Assembly (NCBI GenBank): GCA_903876715.1
Contig: CAIRBF010000096.1
Span: 1 to 36,026, forward strand
DNA length: 36,026 nucleotides
Source: an uncultured beta proteobacterium
GTDB lineage: Bacteria; Pseudomonadota; Gammaproteobacteria; Burkholderiales; Burkholderiaceae_C
Reading direction: 5' to 3'
In this document: positions 8,157 to 15,540 of the stretch, in pieces
How the letters are laid out: the number at the start of each line of letters is the position of its first letter
Numbering within the stretch: the first letter of the stretch is position 1
Translations under genes and position numbers: made by a program
Notes under the pieces: model-generated
Database searches by the model: none
Told to the model about the DNA's origin: nothing
Seen by the model: the letters and a program-made list of their open reading frames with translations, nothing else

Positions 8157-9143
8157 TCAGTCGAGCTTGATCCCGACGGCGCGGATGAGCTCCGACCAAC
8201 GGGCGGCTTCGGCGCGCACGTAGGCGCCGGCCTGCTCGGGCGTCGTGGGTTCGACCAGGCCGCCACTGTTCACGGTCCAGGACTGGAAGTCGGGTTGCTG
8301 GACGATCTTGCGCACCTCCTCGGCCAGGCGATCGCGCACAGGCGCGGGCAACCCGGCCGGCGCCACCAGGGACAGCCAGCCTTCGGTCACCAGGTTCGGA
8401 TAGCCTGATTCGACGATGCTGGGCACGTTGGGCAGTGAAGGATGGCGCTGCGCGCTGGTGATGGCCAGGGCGCGCAGCTGCCCGGAGCGCACGAAGGAAA
8501 TGCTCGCGGTGACGTTCTCGACCAGCATGGCCGCATGCTTGCCCAGCACCAGCGTCGCCGCCGCTGCCGTGCCACGGCTGGGCACATGCAGCATCTTCGC
8601 GCGCGCGGTGAGCGCGAGGTGCTCGCCCATCAGGTGCATGATCGAGCCGGCGCCCGCGGATGTGAAGTCCAGGCCTGTGGACGAGGCCTGGGACTGCGCC
8701 ACCAGCTCGCGCACGCTCGTGATCGGCGAGGCGGCGTCGACCAGGATCAGCATCGGCCCGCGGTAGACGATGGCGATGGGCGTGAAGCCGTTCTGGGCGT
8801 CGTAGGGCAGCTTGCTGTAGAGCGTGGGGTTCAGCGCCAGCTGGCCGATGCCGCCGATGCCTATGGTGTAGCCGTCAGGCGGGGCCGAGGCGATCGCCGC
8901 CACGCCGATACTGCCGCTTGCACCCGGCCGGTTATCCACCACCACCGGCTGTCCGAGCGCGCGTTTGAGCCGCTCGGCCAGCATGCGCGCCACCAGGTCG
9001 GCGGAGTTGCCCGGCGGCTGCGCCACGATCATCTTCAGCATGCGGTTCGGGTAGACCTCCTGCGCCGACGCGCGGCTGGCGACTGTCAGGGCGAGACCGG
9101 CCAGGGCGACGCGGCGGTTGACACGCGAGTTAATCGGGCTCAT
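8157..9143 (-). CDS. Bug/TctC-type tripartite tricarboxylate transporter substrate-binding receptor
   Basis: This 328-residue periplasmic solute receptor of the Bug family has a signal peptide (RR, then ALAGLALTVASRASA, likely cut near residue 27). Family motifs follow: YPNRMLKMIVAQPPG, VVVDNRPGASGSIG, PPDGYTIG, and a C-terminal domain with VAPAGLPAPVRDRL. The receptors bind small carboxylates and many other compounds for TctAB permeases; Burkholderiales carry large orphan sets. No tctA or tctB lies here, so it must share a permease or act as a sensor. AGGAG sits seven bases before ATG 9143. It lies between the HIU-hydrolase-like and DmdA-like genes, so it probably binds the compound handled by this operon. 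Confidence 0.88.
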   Translation of the reverse strand: MSPINSRVNRRVALAGLALTVASRASAQEVYPNRMLKMIVAQPPGNSADLVARMLAERLKRALGQPVVVDNRPGASGSIGVAAIASAPPDGYTIGIGGIGQLALNPTLYSKLPYDAQNGFTPIAIVYRGPMLILVDAASPITSVRELVAQSQASSTGLDFTSAGAGSIMHLMGEHLALTARAKMLHVPSRGTAAAATLVLGKHAAMLVENVTASISFVRSGQLRALAITSAQRHPSLPNVPSIVESGYPNLVTEGWLSLVAPAGLPAPVRDRLAEEVRKIVQQPDFQSWTVNSGGLVEPTTPEQAGAYVRAEAARWSELIRAVGIKLD

Positions 9144-9195
9144 TGCAGTGCTCCTGCGGGTGGGTGTCGTAACGGGACAAACGGTGGCACGCGCC

Positions 9196-9552
9196 TCAGC
9201 TCGAAAGCCAGACGCTGTAGCCGTTGGGTGCCATCACCAGCGGCATGTGATAAGCCGCCTGCGCATCGGGCATGCGAAACCGGATCACCACTTCGTGCTG
9301 CAGGCGCAGGCCCGGCAGGTCCAGCCCGCGCGCAGCGAAGTACGCCCCGGTCTGGAACACCAGTTCGTAGTCGGCGGCGGCATCGACCTGGGCCGGGTCG
9401 ATGCGCTCGGTCAGGCGGCCGCCCGGGTCGGTGCGCCGGTCGAACAGCACGACGCGCCGGCCCTGCGCATCGGTGCGGGACAGGCAGACGGCGACGTCCC
9501 CGGCATGGGTGCCGTCGACCGAGTTCAGGATGTGGGTGCTCAGGCTGGCCAT
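9196..9552 (-). CDS. Transthyretin-like protein of the 5-hydroxyisourate hydrolase family, lacking the YRGS signature
   Basis: This 118-residue protein has the family layout: LSTHILNSVDG near the start, DPGGRL in the middle and YHMPLVMAPNGYS at the end. True hydrolases (HiuH/PucM) split 5-hydroxyisourate using two His, an Arg and the C-terminal Tyr-Arg-Gly-Ser. His7, Arg46 and His102 line up with the catalytic residues, but the last four residues are WLSS instead of YRGS. No other uric-acid gene (OHCU decarboxylase, allantoinase, urate oxidase) is near. The gene starts 8 bp after the ThDP enzyme gene, so the two are co-transcribed. I infer a relative with altered substrate, acting on something other than hydroxyisourate. 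No signal peptide is seen, so it is cytoplasmic. Confidence 0.8.
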   Translation of the reverse strand: MASLSTHILNSVDGTHAGDVAVCLSRTDAQGRRVVLFDRRTDPGGRLTERIDPAQVDAAADYELVFQTGAYFAARGLDLPGLRLQHEVVIRFRMPDAQAAYHMPLVMAPNGYSVWLSS

Positions 9553-9560
9553 GGTGTTGC

Positions 9561-11312
9561 CTATTCGATCGAAGCCTTGTCACGTTTGCTCGTCGTCGCC
9601 AAGACGATCGGGCTGATCACGCCCTTGGCCTTGACGTTCACGCAGGCGGTCTTGCCGCTGGCGATGGCGCGGCGGATGGCCGGGCCGAGCTGCTCGCGCC
9701 GCTCCACGAGCTCGCCATGCCCGCCCATGCCCTGGAACATCGTGTGGAAGGGGATGTCACGGAAGTCGGTGGCGAAGTGGCGCCCGTTGGCGAACAGGCG
9801 TTCCTGCTGCTGCGAGATGCAGTCCAGCCCGCCGTTGTTGTCGATGACGACGACGATCGGCAGGTTCTCCTGGAATGCGGCCTCGATCGACAGGCCGCCC
9901 GAGAGGAAGGCACCGTCGCCACTGATCAGCACCACCGTCGCGTCGGGGTGGGTGTTCTTTGCGGCCACCGCCATGGATACGCCAACGCCCAACATGCTGA
10001 AAGTGCCCGGATGAAGGATGCCCGCGAGCTTGCGGCCCTGCCAGCCGGCCAGATTCACCGCGATCTCCGACCAGAAATGGGTGTTGCCGCCGTCGAACAC
10101 CAGCCAATCCTTGTCGCCCATCTCGGCCTGCACGTCGAGCGAGAGTTGCAGCGGGTGAATCTTGCCGCCGGTGGCGGCGGCCGCCTGCGTGTCCTGGGCC
10201 AGGTCGGCCAGGGTCTTGGCCACCCACTCGGCACGCCAGGCACGGTTGGTGTCGAACCAGGACTTGTCCAAGGTCCACTTGCCGTGCTGCTGGAGCGACA
10301 GCAGCGCATCGAGAAAAGCTCCCGGATCGCTCAGCAGCACATGATCGGCGGAGCGGTTCATCTCCAGTTCCTCGAACGAGCCGTTCACGCACACCAGCCG
10401 GGTGGTATCGGGAAACAACGGCGCGTTGCCGAAGTTCATCTGGTTGTCCAGGCGGCCACCGATCATCAGAACCAGGTCGCTGGCTTCCAGTGCCTGGCGC
10501 GCGGGCTGGTACTGGTGGATGTCGGCGAGGCCCATGTAGACGGGGTTGTCCTCGCCCAGCAGCTTCTGGTGGTAAGGGATGTTGAAGACGGGGATGTTCA
10601 GCGCCAGTGCGACGGCCTCGAGCTTGCGCTCGCTGCCGGACCACCACACGCCATGGCCGCCGATGATCATCGGCCGCTTCGCTGCCACGATGCGGGCCAG
10701 CAGCGGCTCCAGCGCGGCGGGGTCCGGCCAGGCGCGCGGCGGCGGTACGGCCGTGCGCACATACGGACGCTCCTCGCGGCCGGCGTCCTCGTCGAAGGAC
10801 GAGAACATGATGTCCACCGGCAGGCTCAGATGCACGCCACCGGGATAGCCGCTGGTGGCGATCTTCCAGGCGCGGTCCACGCATTCGCTGATGCGCGTGC
10901 CGTCCGTGATGCCCACGCTGTGCTTGGTCAGCGGCGCGGCAATGGCCACGTCGTCGATCTCCTTGAAGCCCCCGGCGCCCTTGCGCTTGAGCGTGCTCGA
11001 GCCCGTGACGAAGATCACCGGCGAGCGCTCGCCCCAGGCCTCCATCATGGCTGGCACCGCGTTGGCAAACCCCTCCGGCCCGACCAGGCAGACCGCCGGC
11101 TTGCGGGTGATGCGCGTGTGCGCGTCGGCCAGGTGTCCAGCCACCTGTTCGTGGGGGCAGTTGATGACCCGCATGCCGCACTCCATGAAGCCCTCGAGTG
11201 CCGGGTTGCAGAAGCCGCCGGACAGCGTGAAGACGTGCTCCACGCCCTTCTCCAGCAGGGCCCGCGCCAGCAGGTTGCCGCCGCGCAGACGGCGTCGGGT
11301 GGGTTCGGTCAA
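9561..11312 (-). CDS. ThDP-dependent enzyme of the acetolactate synthase / 2-hydroxyacyl-CoA lyase superfamily
   Basis: This 583-residue, three-domain ThDP enzyme has an N-terminal Pyr domain with the activating glutamate (Glu55, in CPHEQVAGHLADAH), a central domain (about 205-340) and a C-terminal PP domain with the Mg-ThDP motif, GDG at 465-467 and Asn-Asn at about 492-493. The family decarboxylates 2-oxo acids or cleaves/ligates C-C bonds. Known members include acetolactate synthase, oxalyl-CoA decarboxylase, glyoxylate carboligase and sulfoacetaldehyde acetyltransferase. I cannot assign it to any one. The start is TTG 11312, supported by GAGGAGA five bases upstream. It is the first gene of the minus-strand catabolic set and faces the LysR gene. 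No regulatory small subunit gene is near, which argues against valine/isoleucine synthesis. Confidence 0.83.
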   Translation of the reverse strand: MTEPTRRRLRGGNLLARALLEKGVEHVFTLSGGFCNPALEGFMECGMRVINCPHEQVAGHLADAHTRITRKPAVCLVGPEGFANAVPAMMEAWGERSPVIFVTGSSTLKRKGAGGFKEIDDVAIAAPLTKHSVGITDGTRISECVDRAWKIATSGYPGGVHLSLPVDIMFSSFDEDAGREERPYVRTAVPPPRAWPDPAALEPLLARIVAAKRPMIIGGHGVWWSGSERKLEAVALALNIPVFNIPYHQKLLGEDNPVYMGLADIHQYQPARQALEASDLVLMIGGRLDNQMNFGNAPLFPDTTRLVCVNGSFEELEMNRSADHVLLSDPGAFLDALLSLQQHGKWTLDKSWFDTNRAWRAEWVAKTLADLAQDTQAAAATGGKIHPLQLSLDVQAEMGDKDWLVFDGGNTHFWSEIAVNLAGWQGRKLAGILHPGTFSMLGVGVSMAVAAKNTHPDATVVLISGDGAFLSGGLSIEAAFQENLPIVVVIDNNGGLDCISQQQERLFANGRHFATDFRDIPFHTMFQGMGGHGELVERREQLGPAIRRAIASGKTACVNVKAKGVISPIVLATTSKRDKASIE

Positions 11313-11606
11313 GCTCGTCTCCTCACGTTGAAGTTCGGTATGCGATCGATTCTTCGGCCAGACAGGTGCTCACGCCCTCGGCCGAGCCGCCAACCAGCGC
11401 CTGCGGGGTGCGCTCGCCGCCTGCCCGGACGTTGCGGGCGGCTTCAGGCACTTGCAGTTGGAAGGAAATGTTGTGCGTCAGCGAAGGACACGAGGTGAGT
11501 TTGAGGTTGCCGCGTCCTTCAGACAAGCGATCATTTCCTACCCATGCATCAACAGATTTTTATTCATGCCCTGCTGCGATATGCTCGACATGTCGTCTGC
11601 ACAACC
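11313..11606. promoter_or_regulatory. Divergent intergenic region, presumed LysR-controlled promoters
   Basis: This 294-bp gap lies between the divergently read ThDP-enzyme and LysR genes, the usual place for a LysR operator. It contains a notably AT-rich patch (about 11530-11570) in otherwise GC-rich DNA, and a perfect palindrome CGACATGTCG at 11586-11595, twelve bases before the LysR start codon. I do not see a convincing -35/-10 pair on either strand, so the promoters are inferred from layout only. Confidence 0.4.
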
Positions 11607-12500
11607 ATGCCGCCCTCCCGCACCCATCTGCCACTGACCGCGCTGCGCTCGTTCGAGGCGGCGGCTCGGTTGCTGAGCTTCAAGGGCGCGGCCGAGGAGC
11701 TTCGGGTCACGCCGACCAGCGTGAGCAACCAGATCCGGCAACTCGAGCGCAACTGGAACTGCCTGCTGTTTGTGCGCAAGACGCGCAAGGTACTGCTGAC
11801 GGATGCCGGGCGCTCGCTCGCACGGGTGGTCGGACGGGCCTTCGACGACATCCGGGCCGAGGTCGACAACCACATCACCACCAACCGCAAGACCGTGACC
11901 TTGGCGGTCGGTCCGATCTTCGGCTCGCGCTGGCTGATCCCGCGCCTGTCCAATTTCTACCGCATGCACCCGAAGATCGAACTGGTGCTGCATCAGGGAC
12001 CGCGCATCACCAACGCCGAACAACTGGTGACCATGATCGCGGTGGACTGGGGCACCGGCGACTGGGCCGGGCTGGAGGCGCGACGGTTGTTCGCGATCCG
12101 CTATTCGCCTGTGGCCAGCCCGACCTTGCTGCGCGAGCGCGGCGGCATTCGGGTGGCCCAAGACCTGGCGAACTTCCCGATCATCCATCAATGGGACCGG
12201 GAGGAGTGGAACGCGTGGCTGCGGCATGCCGGCGCGCCTGACCTGACATTCGTGCACGAGACCATCATGCGTGACGCCAACCATGCCCTGCAGGCGGCCC
12301 TCGAAGGTCAAGGCGTCATCCTGGGAACCTTTCCCTTCGTGGAGCCCGAGATCGCCGCCGGGCGGCTGGCAAGACCGCTGACCCTGGAGCTGCACCCGCC
12401 GCGGGCCTACCACCTGCTGACCCGCCCCGGTGGTCGCGCTCTGCGAGAGGTCGGTGCGGTTTGCGATTGGATCGAGGCAGAGGCGGCGCAGACGCCGTGA
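11607..12500 (+). CDS. LysR-type transcriptional regulator, GcvA-like
   Basis: This 297-residue regulator opens with the winged-helix domain: LPLTALRSFEAAARLLSFKGAAEELRVT, then TSVSNQIRQLE. The inducer-binding domain opens with VTLAVGPIFGSRWLIPRL, typical of the GcvA branch. ATG 11607 is preferred over an ATG 63 bases upstream, because LPLTALRSFE normally lies within the first ten or so residues. LysR proteins usually activate the divergent operon in response to a pathway compound, so this one probably controls the minus-strand demethylase set. E. coli GcvA controls the glycine cleavage system, which also uses a GcvT protein; the parallel is suggestive only. The AGE-family gene follows 134 bp later on the same strand; that spacer shows no clear signal. 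Confidence 0.88.
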   Translation: MPPSRTHLPLTALRSFEAAARLLSFKGAAEELRVTPTSVSNQIRQLERNWNCLLFVRKTRKVLLTDAGRSLARVVGRAFDDIRAEVDNHITTNRKTVTLAVGPIFGSRWLIPRLSNFYRMHPKIELVLHQGPRITNAEQLVTMIAVDWGTGDWAGLEARRLFAIRYSPVASPTLLRERGGIRVAQDLANFPIIHQWDREEWNAWLRHAGAPDLTFVHETIMRDANHALQAALEGQGVILGTFPFVEPEIAAGRLARPLTLELHPPRAYHLLTRPGGRALREVGAVCDWIEAEAAQTP

Positions 12501-12634
12501 CCACAGCCCAGCGTGGCGCAGCCAAGTGAATGACCATGACGGCATGCGGTGCCCCAGAAGGCGGACCAACAAGCGCTCCTGCGTGGTCACCTGATCTTCT
12601 GCTGCCGGCCGCGGCCTGAGCGAAACTGAAACAC

Positions 12635-13816
12635 ATGCTGACCCATCCCAATTTCCTCGGCTGTGCGTTCCTTGAGGCGCACGTCGACACCATCCTGCGC
12701 TTCTACGCCCCGAACGCGCTCGACCCCTCGGGGGGCTTCTTCCACTGCTTCCTCGACGACGGTACGGTCTACGACCGGCGCACGCGCCACCTCGTCAGCG
12801 CCACGCGCTTTGTATTCAACTGGGCGATGGCGCACCGGCATACCGGGCGGACGCCTTACCTGGATTGGACGCGCCATGCGCTCGCCCACCTCGAGGCCTT
12901 CCGCCGCCGCGACGGGCTGTACGGCTGGACGCTGGACGGCGCGCGCCTGGACGATGCGAGCGCGATGGCCTACGGTCAGGCCTTCGTGCTGCTGGCGCGC
13001 AGCCACGCGGCGCGCGTGGGGCTGGTGGACGCCGCGGGCGTGGCCGATGCCTTCGACCGCATGGACGCCGCCTTCTGGCGTGCGGCAGACCGGGCTTACG
13101 CCGACGAGATCACGCCCGCGGGCGAGCTCATCGCCTACCGCGGCCAGAATGCCAACATGCACCAGTGCGAGGCCTGTCTGGCGGCCTACGAGGCCACAGG
13201 GGACCAGCGCTATTTCGCCCGTGCCGAGGCGCTGATCGAGCGCTTCGCCTTCGAGCTGGCCGACGCCGCCGGCGGCCTGGTGTGGGAACACTACGGGCTG
13301 GACTGGTCGGTCGACTGGGACTACAACCGCGACAACCCGGGCAACATCTTCAAACCCTGGGGCTTCCAGACCGGACACCAGACCGAATGGGCCAAGCTGC
13401 TGCTGATCGCCCACGGCCACCGCCCGCAGCGCCGCTGGGTGGATCGTGCAGCCTCGCTGCACCAGGCCGCCTGGGACCACGGCTGGGACGCCGTGCACGG
13501 CGGTCTGATCTACGGCTTCTCGCCCGACCGCAGCCCCTGCGACAACGACAAGTACTTCTGGGTCCAGGCCGAGTCATTCGCCAGCGCCTGGCGGCTGTGG
13601 CGCGCCACCGGCGAGCCGGAGTTCCTGCGCCAGTACCGCGAGATCTGGCGCTTCAGCTGGCGGCACATGGTCGATCACCGCCACGGCGGCTGGTTTCGCA
13701 TCGTCGGCGACGACGGCCGCAAGCTCGAGGACACGAAGTCGCCCCCGGGCAAGGTCGATTACCACACCATGGGCGCGTGCTGGGACGTGATGGCCGCCGG
13801 GGGCCTGGACGCCTGA
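12635..13816 (+). CDS. AGE-family sugar isomerase/epimerase (YihS/mannose isomerase-like)
   Basis: This 393-residue (alpha/alpha)6-barrel protein belongs to the N-acylglucosamine 2-epimerase family. Conserved blocks are RHLVSATRFVFNW (about 51-63), QNANMHQCEACLA with His176, GFQTGHQTEWAKLL with His248 and Glu251, KYFWVQAES with Glu313, and VDYHTMGAC with His377. Members isomerise mannose/fructose or sulfoquinovose/sulfofructose (YihS) or epimerise N-acetylglucosamine at C2. The layout looks closest to YihS/mannose isomerases. The protein has no signal peptide and acts in the cytoplasm. It converges on a sulfatase gene and is near a ROK regulator and a Ssu/Tau-like transporter, which suggests a sulfated sugar or amino sugar as substrate. 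The exact reaction cannot be read from sequence. Confidence 0.83.
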   Translation: MLTHPNFLGCAFLEAHVDTILRFYAPNALDPSGGFFHCFLDDGTVYDRRTRHLVSATRFVFNWAMAHRHTGRTPYLDWTRHALAHLEAFRRRDGLYGWTLDGARLDDASAMAYGQAFVLLARSHAARVGLVDAAGVADAFDRMDAAFWRAADRAYADEITPAGELIAYRGQNANMHQCEACLAAYEATGDQRYFARAEALIERFAFELADAAGGLVWEHYGLDWSVDWDYNRDNPGNIFKPWGFQTGHQTEWAKLLLIAHGHRPQRRWVDRAASLHQAAWDHGWDAVHGGLIYGFSPDRSPCDNDKYFWVQAESFASAWRLWRATGEPEFLRQYREIWRFSWRHMVDHRHGGWFRIVGDDGRKLEDTKSPPGKVDYHTMGACWDVMAAGGLDA

Positions 13817-13828
13817 CGCGCCGGTTCT

Positions 13829-13851
13829 GACCGCGACGAATCGCCGCGGTC
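13829..13851. terminator. GC-rich hairpin between convergent AGE and sulfatase genes
   Basis: A perfect 7-bp inverted repeat, GACCGCG/CGCGGTC, with a 9-nt loop lies 12 bp after the AGE stop codon, between convergent genes. There is no T-run on either side, so it would be a weak or non-canonical terminator at best. Confidence 0.35.
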
Positions 13852-13909
13852 GCGCCGCACCCGCCGGCAAGCAACCAGGACTGACCGCTCCGCAGCCCGG
13901 CCTGCAGCC

Positions 13910-15442
13910 TCAGAGGTGCGCCGGCGTGTCGCCGATCTCGAGCATCTTCTGCTTGAGCAGCCCGGTCATGCGGCGCACCACCTCCTGGTAGGCCGGCTCG
14001 GCCCAGCAGTTGAACAGCTCCAGCGGGTCCTTCTCGCAGTCGAAGAGCTCCCACTCCGGCGGCTGCCCGCCGGGCTGCGAGCCGTGCGCGCCCAGCCCTT
14101 GGTTGTACCAGTAGATGAGCTTGTAGCGGTGGTCTCGGATGCCGTAGTGGGCGTAGGCGTTGTGGTACTCGTCCTGGTGCATCCAGTAGCGGTGATACGC
14201 CACCTGCGGCCAGTCGGCGGGCAGCTCGCCGCGCAGCAGGCCGCGCAGGCTGCGCCCCTGCATGTAGCTCGGCACCGCCGTGCCGGCCAGGTCGAGGAAG
14301 GTGGGCGCGAAGTCGACGTTGGAGGCGATCGCGGTGCGCACGCCGCCGGGCGCGATCTCGCGCGGCCAGCGCGCCACGAAGGGCATCTGAAAGGACTGCT
14401 CGTACATGAAGCGCTTGTCGTACCAGCCGTGCTCGCCGAGGAAGAAGCCCTGGTCCGAGGTGTAGATGACCAGCGTGTCCTCGGCCAGGCCCTTGGCGTC
14501 CAGCCAGTCCAGCAGCCGGCCCACGCTCTCGTCGATGGAAGCGATGGTCCTCAGGTAGCGCTTGAGGTAGCGCTGGTACTTGAAGTGCGTGTAGTCGCGC
14601 TCGCTGTCGAAGCGAAACACCTCGCCGGTGCGGCGGTCGACCAGGCGCAGGCGGCGCAGCGCGGCCTCGTCGGCCGGCCGGGGCAGCTTGCGCACCGACA
14701 TCCCGGGCAGCAGCGGCTCGCCGACCTCGCGGCCGCCCTCGGGCTGCACCAGGCCGAGGTCCAGATAGGTCAGGTCGTCGGCGATGCGCATCTTGGCCGC
14801 GGCGGCGGCCGCGGCGCGGTGTCGGTAGTCGTCGTCGAAGCTGGCCGGAACGGCAACGTCATCGACGTGCAGGCCATCGTGCCGCGGGTGGTTCTCCCAG
14901 GAGCGGTGCGGCGCCTTGTGGTGGCACATCAGGAAGAAGGGGCGCGACGCATCGCGCCCGTCCAGCCACTGCAGGCACTGGTCGGTGATGACGTCGGTGA
15001 CGTAGCCCGGGCGCTGCACGGCTCCCCCAGCCTCGTGGAAGACGGGGTCGAAGTAGTCGCCCTGCCCGGGCACGACCGACCAGTGGTCGAAGCCCGTTGG
15101 GCAGTGCGCAGGGCCCTCGCCCAGGTGCCACTTGCCGACGATGGCAGTCTGGTAGCCGGCCGAGCGCAGGTGCTTGGCGACGTTGGGCAAGCGGTTGTCG
15201 ATGCCGTCGTCCAGCGTCATGACGCCATTGACGTGGTTGTAGGTGCCCGTCAGGATGGCCGCGCGGCTGGGCGTGCAGATGGAGTTGCTGACATAGCAGT
15301 GGTCCAGGCGCACGCCCTCGCGCGCGATGCGGTCGATGTGCGGCGTGTGGTTGATGCCGTGGCCGTAGCAGCTGATCGCGCGCGCGGCGTGGTCGTCGGC
15401 CATGATGAACAGGATGTTCGGGCGCTGGCGCTGCTGGCTCAT
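13910..15442 (-). CDS. Cytoplasmic formylglycine sulfatase (N-acetylglucosamine-6-sulfatase-like, type I)
   Basis: This 510-residue type I sulfatase carries the signature Cys56-Thr-Pro-Ser-Arg60 in CTPSRAAILTG, where Cys is converted to formylglycine. Metal and sulfate ligands are visible: Asp16/Asp17 (MADDH), Lys104/His106 (GKWHLGEG), HHKAPH around 174-179, and Asp330 (SDQGFFLGEHG). Segments such as ISCYGHGINHTPHID, GFDHWSV and QGDYFDP, YVTDVITDQ and KAPHRSW recall bacterial N-acetylglucosamine-6-sulfatases (S1_11 type). There is no signal peptide, unlike most glycan sulfatases, so the substrate must be imported. GGAGA lies upstream of ATG 15442. It is divergent from the ROK regulator and close to the ABC transporter. 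A matching formylglycine-generating enzyme is not in the window. Substrate is inferred, not shown. Confidence 0.88.
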   Translation of the reverse strand: MSQQRQRPNILFIMADDHAARAISCYGHGINHTPHIDRIAREGVRLDHCYVSNSICTPSRAAILTGTYNHVNGVMTLDDGIDNRLPNVAKHLRSAGYQTAIVGKWHLGEGPAHCPTGFDHWSVVPGQGDYFDPVFHEAGGAVQRPGYVTDVITDQCLQWLDGRDASRPFFLMCHHKAPHRSWENHPRHDGLHVDDVAVPASFDDDYRHRAAAAAAAKMRIADDLTYLDLGLVQPEGGREVGEPLLPGMSVRKLPRPADEAALRRLRLVDRRTGEVFRFDSERDYTHFKYQRYLKRYLRTIASIDESVGRLLDWLDAKGLAEDTLVIYTSDQGFFLGEHGWYDKRFMYEQSFQMPFVARWPREIAPGGVRTAIASNVDFAPTFLDLAGTAVPSYMQGRSLRGLLRGELPADWPQVAYHRYWMHQDEYHNAYAHYGIRDHRYKLIYWYNQGLGAHGSQPGGQPPEWELFDCEKDPLELFNCWAEPAYQEVVRRMTGLLKQKMLEIGDTPAHL

Positions 15443-15491
15443 CGGGGTCTCCGCTCGTTCGGCTGACCCCGCATCGCCCGGGGGTGGGCCG

Positions 15492-15520
15492 TTGACATCG
15501 CTGCAGTTTATCTATTTAAT
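15492..15520 (+). promoter_or_regulatory. Sigma70-like promoter for the ROK regulator gene
   Basis: A perfect -35 box TTGACA (15492-15497) is followed, after 17 bases, by TTTAAT (15515-15520), one mismatch from the -10 consensus. It is the best sigma70 match noticed in the window. A start near 15527 would leave a very short leader before GTG 15541, with AGGGA (15528-15532) as ribosome site. Confidence 0.7.
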
Positions 15521-15538
15521 CCCCACCAGGGAATAATT
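15514..15538. promoter_or_regulatory. Imperfect palindrome overlapping the -10 box, candidate ROK operator
   Basis: The arms ATTTAATCCC and GGGAATAATT are separated by CACCA and match at 8 of 10 positions. The site covers the -10 box and expected transcription start of the ROK gene, and lies upstream of the divergent sulfatase gene. That is where an autoregulatory repressor would bind. This is inference from symmetry and place. Confidence 0.45.
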
Positions 15539-15540
15539 CT

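Noticed and set aside
9196..11312. Purine (urate to glyoxylate) degradation operon with glyoxylate carboligase
   Set aside because: The TTL protein lacks YRGS, no allantoin or OHCU genes are present, and the ThDP enzyme cannot be matched to Gcl.
9561..11312. Acetolactate synthase for branched-chain amino acids (ilvB/ilvI)
   Set aside because: No small-subunit gene or ilvC is nearby and the sequence context is catabolic.
8442..11498. Long open frame (over 1000 codons) on the plus strand across the TctC, TTL and ThDP genes
   Set aside because: It is antisense to three well-supported genes, has low-complexity Arg/Ala/His composition and no domain; such shadows are common at this GC content.
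12635..13816. Cellobiose 2-epimerase assignment
   Set aside because: The motif spacing looks nearer to YihS/mannose isomerase, and the neighbours suggest a monosaccharide or amino sugar.
13916..15466. 516-codon plus-strand open frame opposite the sulfatase
   Set aside because: It mirrors the sulfatase codons, is Val/Ala-rich with no recognisable motif, and the sulfatase strand has complete active-site signatures.
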